Shown piece by piece: positions 60,314-64,000 of a stretch of 64,000 nucleotides of DNA. The position numbers and the translations under genes were made by a program. Source of the DNA: DATLXU01 sp035575515 (GTDB lineage: Bacteria > Acidobacteriota > Blastocatellia > UBA7656); contig DATLXU010000100.1 in the NCBI GenBank assembly GCA_035575515.1, positions 71,668 through 135,667 of the forward strand, given 5' to 3'. Numbering within the stretch: the stretch's first letter is position 1; every line of letters begins with the position of its first letter. Below the pieces are notes generated by a model. The model was not told the origin of the DNA and did no database searches. It saw only the letters and a program-made list of their open reading frames with translations.

Positions 60314-62497
60314 ATGATTCGCTTTGAGACAATAGTAGAGAAGGTTCGCCAGAACCATCCGGGTGCAGACGAAGAACTGTTGCGCCGCGCTTACCTGTTT
60401 TCTGCGCGCCAGCATCGCGGCCAGATACGAAAATCGGGCGAGCCTTACCTTGTCCACCCGCTCGAGGTGGCAAACATCCTCGCTGAATGGAAGCTTGATC
60501 CCATCTGCGTGGCAACGGGCCTGCTTCACGACATAGTCGAAGACACGGACACGACCGTAGCAGAAATCGAAGAGTACTTCGGTCCCAACATCGCGCATTT
60601 AGTTGACGGACTAACGAAAATCTCAAAGCTCGATCAGGCTTCTTACGAAGAGCGGCAGGCGCTCAATATGCGCAAGATGCTGCTCGCAATGGTTGACGAT
60701 GTGCGCGTTGTTCTTGTGAAGCTCGCGGATCGCCTTCACAACATGCGCACGCTCGAATTCCTGCATACCGAGAAGCGCCGCCGCATCGCGCAGGAGACGC
60801 TCGACGTTTACGCGCCCATCGCTCACCGATTGGGCATGAGCCGCGTGCGAGGCGAGCTTGAAGATTTGGCTTTCAAGTACCTTGAGCCGGAAGAGTATCA
60901 GAAGCTGAAAGAACTGGTCGAAAGCCGCCGCGCGCGATTGGAAGCCTTTCTGGAAGAGGTCAAAAAACGAGTCATCTCGTTGATGACCAATTCAGGCATC
61001 CGCATCATCAGCATAGAAGGCCGCCTCAAGCGACTCTACTCGATTTATCTGAAACTCAAGCGGCAGCACATCTCGATTGATCAGGTCTACGACCTAGTCG
61101 CGATTCGCATAATCACCGAGTCGGTCAGGGACTGCTACGCCGCGCTCGGCGTGATTCACACGGCGTGGAAACCCATACCGACGCGCTTCAAGGACTGGAT
61201 AGCCATCCCGCGAGAGAATTTTTATCAATCGCTTCACACGTCAGTCGTGGGCGACGGTGGCCAGCCCTTCGAGGTGCAGATTCGCACGCTCGAAATGCAC
61301 CAGATTGCCGAAGAAGGAATCGCCGCCCACTGGAAATACAAAGAGGGCCGTCGCGGCACACACACGGACGAAGACGAGGCGTTCGTGTGGTTGAAGCGGC
61401 TCGTAGAGTGGCAGCAGGAAGTAAAAGACTCGCGCGAATTTCTGGATTCGCTCAAGCTCGATCTTTACCCGGAAGAAGTTTATTGCTTCACACCGAAGGG
61501 CAAAGTCATCGAGCTTCCGCGCGGGGCCACGCCCGTTGATTTCGCTTTCAGCATTCACACGGAAGTCGGATTGACTTGCGTGGGCGCGAAGGTCAACGGT
61601 CGAATCGTGCCGCTCAAGTATCAGCTTAGGAACGGCGACGTGGTCGAGATAATGACATCGCCTTCGGCTCATCCGTCGCGCGACTGGATGAACTTCGTCA
61701 AGACTTCGCGCGCGCGCTCGAAGATTCGCCATTACTTGGCCGAGAGCGAGCGCGCGACGGCCATCGAGCTTGGCAAAAAGATTCTGGAAAAAGAGGCTGA
61801 CCGCTTCCGGCTCAGCGTGAAGAAGTTCTTGTCGGACGGTGAGCTTGACCGCATCGCGCCGGACTACGGCGTAGCGCGCGGCGACGATCTGCTCGCGGCG
61901 ATTGGCTATGGCAAAGTGCTGCCGCGCAACGTGATTGCAAAGATGCTACCGCCGGAGCGCGTTGCCGAGATAGAGCATGAGAAGCGGCCTTCTTTGAAGC
62001 AGGTCGTCAAGCGCGCGCTCGGATTGCAGGATCGAATTGCAGTGAAAGGGACCGACGACATAATGGTCTATCGCGCGCGCTGCTGCAATCCCATTCGCGG
62101 CGAGCAGATCATCGGCTACATCACGCGAGGCAAAGGCGTCGCTGTTCATTCCAATCGCTGTCCGAACATGCCGAGCCTGCTTGTCAATCCTGAGCGGTTA
62201 ATCGAAGTCGAATGGATGAAAGCCGACGGCGCGAACCCTGCCGCTTATCCGATAACTATCCGGCTCATCACTGAAGACCGTCCCGGCATGGTGGCCGACG
62301 TGACGCAGGCCATCGCAACCGTAGGCACAAATATCCGCGACATACGCGCTTCGCTCGATGACGAAGGGCGCGGCAATCTCGTGCTCACAGCCGATATATT
62401 CGATTTGAAGCACCTTGAAAAGATCACGGGCGTGTTGAAATCGGTTCGCGGCGTGATGGATGTTGAACGCATAACGGGCGAAACGGCTAGCGCCTAG
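60314..62497 (+). CDS. relA/spoT: Bifunctional (p)ppGpp synthetase/hydrolase
   Basis: A 727-residue RSH enzyme of the stringent response. Hydrolase HD domain with LLHDIVEDTDTT and LADRLHNMRTLEFL (intact HD motif). Synthetase domain with RFKDWIAIPRENFYQSLHTS; the R-F-K-D loop belongs to the bifunctional type. TGS domain (CFTPKGKVIELPRGATPVDF), a zinc/CC region (YRARCCNPIRGEQIIGYITR) and a C-terminal ACT domain (RLITEDRPGMVADVTQAIA). The ATG has no classical Shine-Dalgarno; heptamer element M lies directly upstream and element N begins at the stop. Confidence 0.96.
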   Translation: MIRFETIVEKVRQNHPGADEELLRRAYLFSARQHRGQIRKSGEPYLVHPLEVANILAEWKLDPICVATGLLHDIVEDTDTTVAEIEEYFGPNIAHLVDGLTKISKLDQASYEERQALNMRKMLLAMVDDVRVVLVKLADRLHNMRTLEFLHTEKRRRIAQETLDVYAPIAHRLGMSRVRGELEDLAFKYLEPEEYQKLKELVESRRARLEAFLEEVKKRVISLMTNSGIRIISIEGRLKRLYSIYLKLKRQHISIDQVYDLVAIRIITESVRDCYAALGVIHTAWKPIPTRFKDWIAIPRENFYQSLHTSVVGDGGQPFEVQIRTLEMHQIAEEGIAAHWKYKEGRRGTHTDEDEAFVWLKRLVEWQQEVKDSREFLDSLKLDLYPEEVYCFTPKGKVIELPRGATPVDFAFSIHTEVGLTCVGAKVNGRIVPLKYQLRNGDVVEIMTSPSAHPSRDWMNFVKTSRARSKIRHYLAESERATAIELGKKILEKEADRFRLSVKKFLSDGELDRIAPDYGVARGDDLLAAIGYGKVLPRNVIAKMLPPERVAEIEHEKRPSLKQVVKRALGLQDRIAVKGTDDIMVYRARCCNPIRGEQIIGYITRGKGVAVHSNRCPNMPSLLVNPERLIEVEWMKADGANPAAYPITIRLITEDRPGMVADVTQAIATVGTNIRDIRASLDDEGRGNLVLTADIFDLKHLEKITGVLKSVRGVMDVERITGETASA

Positions 62498-62570
62498 CCG
62501 ATTTTGGATTTTGGACTGGCGGATCGCTCCGGCTGCTAATCCAAAATCTGAAATCTAAATCCAAAATCGG
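62491..62570. repeat. Heptamer hairpin element N (unit GATTTTG), inverted copy of O
   Basis: It starts inside the relA stop (CGCCTAGCCGATTTT) and contains heptamer arms GATTTTG/CCAAAAT around a 30-nt loop (62513-62542) that itself pairs as CGGA...TCCG. Bases 62500-62549 recur as an exact reverse complement at 63056-63105, on the other side of ridA. Confidence 0.9.
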
Positions 62571-62653
62571 TATGTGGACAATTCCCTACCTCATCTGAGA
62601 TAATTCACAATTTCAACGAGGTGTTTGATTCTCCACTGTGGAGTCGTGCAAGC

Positions 62654-63031
62654 ATGAAAGATCGCGTTCAAACCGACAGCGCGCCGCGCGCTATCGGGCC
62701 ATACTCTCAGGCCATAAAAGCAAACGGGTTCATCTTTGCGTCGGGCCAAATAGCGCTCGACCCTGCGACGATGCAGATAGTTGAAGGCGGCATACGCGAG
62801 CAGACCGAGCGCGTGATGAACAACCTCAAAGCGGTGCTTGAAGTTGCCGGAAGCTCGCTCGATCGCGTCGTTAAGACGACGGTATTTCTGGCCGACCTGA
62901 ATGATTTCGCTGAGATGAATGAAGTCTACGGCAGTTTTTTTGGGGACACGCCTCCGGCGAGATCAACTGTCGAGGTCGCGCGATTGCCTCGCGACGTGCG
63001 TGTAGAGATTGATGTGATTGCGCTTGGCTGA
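62654..63031 (+). CDS. ridA: RidA/YjgF family reactive-intermediate deaminase
   Basis: A 125-residue trimeric enzyme that hydrolyses 2-aminoacrylate and other enamine/imine products. Signatures: SAPRAIGPYSQAIKANGFIF, IALDPATMQIVEGGI, conserved Arg and the C-terminal PPARSTVEVARLPRDVRVEIDVIA. ATG 62654 follows a GGAG 10 nt upstream. The gene is flanked by inverted 50-nt copies of heptamer elements. It could be a separate unit or be co-expressed with relA. Confidence 0.94.
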   Translation: MKDRVQTDSAPRAIGPYSQAIKANGFIFASGQIALDPATMQIVEGGIREQTERVMNNLKAVLEVAGSSLDRVVKTTVFLADLNDFAEMNEVYGSFFGDTPPARSTVEVARLPRDVRVEIDVIALG

Positions 63032-63034
63032 TCT

Positions 63035-63128
63035 TGATTTTGGATTTTGGATTTTAGATTTTGGATTAGCAGCCGGAGCGATCCGCCAGTCCAAAATCCA
63101 AAATCTAAAATCCAAAATCGGCTAGGCG
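63035..63128. repeat. Heptamer hairpin element O, inverted copy of N
   Basis: GATTTTG/GATTTTG/GATTTTA arms with the same 30-nt loop in reverse (63063-63092), reaching the rpmB stop at 63122. Relative to N, one arm carries two extra heptamers. It lies between convergent ridA and rpmB. Confidence 0.9.
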
Positions 63129-63313
63129 GCTTTGACAACTTTGCCAGCTTTGAGGCAGCGCGTGCAAACGCGAATGCGCTGGGCGCGACCGCTGATTAGC
63201 GCGCGAACGGCTTGAAGGTTAGGGTTGAAGCGGCGATTGGTGCGGTTGTTGGCGTGGCTCACGCGATGACCGAACTGGGGTCCCTTGCCGCACACTTCAC
63301 AGCGTTTAGACAT
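63122..63313 (-). CDS. rpmB: 50S ribosomal protein L28
   Basis: Large-subunit ribosomal protein of 63 residues. Conserved start MSKRCEVCGKGPQFGHRVSHANNRTNRRF with Cys pairs (C5, C8 and C47, C50) suggesting a zinc ribbon, followed by RALISGRAQRIRVCTRCLKA. ATG 63313 has GGAGG 8-9 nt upstream. It converges on ridA and diverges from the SurA-like gene. Confidence 0.96.
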   Translation of the reverse strand: MSKRCEVCGKGPQFGHRVSHANNRTNRRFNPNLQAVRALISGRAQRIRVCTRCLKAGKVVKAA

Positions 63314-63369
63314 CTTTGTACACCTCCGACGAGAATATTGTGATGAAAGCAAAACAAAATCTTAACACG

Positions 63370-63387
63370 GACGGCGGAGCCGCCGTC
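63370..63387. promoter_or_regulatory. 18-nt inverted repeat between divergent rpmB and the SurA-like gene
   Basis: GACGGCGG-AG-CCGCCGTC, an 8-bp perfect stem with only two unpaired bases. In double-stranded DNA it is a near-perfect dyad, as an operator would be. Confidence 0.5.
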
Positions 63388-63414
63388 AAACCATTTTTGC
63401 GAAGGAGCATAGCC

Positions 63415-64000
63415 GTGTTCGTTTCCAGAAAGCTTATTCTTTTGACAATAGTTCTTCTCCCCCTGTTGCTTGTCGCCTCCTGCAAGAAAAAGCAGGCTGC
63501 CGACAGCGAGGTCGTCGCTCAGGTAGGCTCGCGCGAGATAACCGTCCAGCAGGTGGATGCTCTCATCAAAGAGCAACTCGACAGCAGTGGCGGCGGGACG
63601 CTCTCGTCTGCCGAGCTTGTGATGGCGCGCTTGAGCGTGCTCGATAATCTGATTCAGGAAGAAGCCCTTTATCAAAGAGCACAAAAAGAGAACCTCGTGC
63701 CCGATGACAACAAGGTCAATCAGGAGATTCAAACCAGAAAGCAGGCGGGCGCGGTCACCGAAGAGCAGTATCAAAATCAACTCAAGCAGGCGGGCCTGAC
63801 CGAACAAGACTATCGCGAAAGGGTGCGGCGCGAGCTTGCAATAGCCGAACTCAGGAAGCAGGAGAATGCGAAGGTCAGCCCTCCGACTGAGGACGAGATA
63901 AGGAAATACTACGAGGACCACAAAGATGCATTTCGGGCCGAGCGCGGCGTTGACATATCGGTGATCGCAGTAAGCCCAAACAATAATGGCGGGCCTGCCG
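63415..64000 (+). CDS. SurA-N/PpiC-type lipoprotein (peptidyl-prolyl isomerase family), 3' truncated
   Basis: The frame is open to the window end (195 codons plus one base). A lipoprotein signal with lipobox LLVASC (Cys at about residue 23) precedes a SurA N-terminal-like helical domain: VVAQVGSREITVQQVDALIKE, LDNLIQEEALYQRAQKEN, LTEQDYRERVRRELAIAEL, EDEIRKYYEDHKDAFRAERG. The isomerase domain itself would be beyond the window. Outer-membrane-protein folding in the periplasm is the family role. GTG 63415 has AAGGAG 7-8 nt upstream. Confidence 0.88.
   Translation, partial: MFVSRKLILLTIVLLPLLLVASCKKKQAADSEVVAQVGSREITVQQVDALIKEQLDSSGGGTLSSAELVMARLSVLDNLIQEEALYQRAQKENLVPDDNKVNQEIQTRKQAGAVTEEQYQNQLKQAGLTEQDYRERVRRELAIAELRKQENAKVSPPTEDEIRKYYEDHKDAFRAERGVDISVIAVSPNNNGGPA

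Noticed and set aside
1692..63128. Heptamer elements as ordinary rho-independent terminators
   Set aside because: Most have long loops, no T-tract and lie between genes of one direction up to the start codon; only the separate hairpin at 60183-60220 has the features of a real terminator.
1..64000. tRNA, rRNA, CRISPR arrays, insertion sequences, prophage
   Set aside because: By eye I found no T-loop sequence in a cloverleaf context, no spaced direct repeats with unique spacers, and no transposase, integrase or phage structural gene. A weak tRNA could be missed without a covariance search.

Overview
The window looks like a chromosome segment of an Acidobacteriota bacterium, probably class Blastocatellia. 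Evidence: a VWFA protein of the type expanded in Acidobacteria, the futalosine menaquinone enzyme MqnD, a membrane pyrophosphatase of the divergent GDNAGDSVGP type, a PknB-type kinase fused to a TolB-like propeller, diderm machinery (TonB/ExbBD, a GT9 transferase, a SurA-like lipoprotein) and moderate-to-high G+C. The species cannot be named from sequence alone. Genes are dense on both strands. I see no rRNA, tRNA, CRISPR, IS or prophage.

Layout. 1-12333 is mostly plus strand: pyrophosphatase (5' truncated), a DedA-like membrane protein, CorA, a cysteine-dioxygenase-like enzyme, a fused ferredoxin/NrfD electron-transfer subunit with its molybdopterin catalytic subunit, a DUF2059 protein, a TrkA-type K+ regulator and a receiver protein. 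12384-20644 is a minus-strand operon: a giant 1683-residue multicopper oxidase, a small protein, a secreted beta-propeller protein and a SCO1 copper chaperone. Upstream on the same strand lie a receiver protein, a GntR regulator and a three-gene phosphorelay with overlapping reading frames (21154-27387). 27712-34259 holds an MFS exporter, purD and a kinase-propeller receptor. 34443-42229 is a minus-strand housekeeping block: GT9 transferase, HAD phosphatase, YchF-like NTPase, GpmI, methyltransferase, RsgA, enolase. 44034-48887 carries two acyl-CoA dehydrogenases, a class III CoA-transferase and a GT2 transferase. 49055-64000 holds the VWFA protein, a broken Uma2 gene, tgt-yajC-secD-secF, tonB-exbB-exbD-exbD-TPR lipoprotein, relA/spoT, ridA, rpmB and the start of a SurA-like lipoprotein.

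The most striking non-gene feature is a set of about 17 hairpin elements built from 7-nt repeat units. Each has its own heptamer, repeated on both arms in opposite orientation. They mostly fill a gap from stop codon to start codon: the first arm begins 0-6 nt after a stop (or overlaps it) and the last arm ends 1-9 nt before the next start, so many downstream genes have no ordinary Shine-Dalgarno. Two are read into protein N-termini. Two share a 50-nt perfect inverted copy flanking ridA. The most interesting gene system is the giant multicopper oxidase/propeller/SCO1 operon, which recalls manganese-oxidase clusters and lies next to its likely signalling genes.
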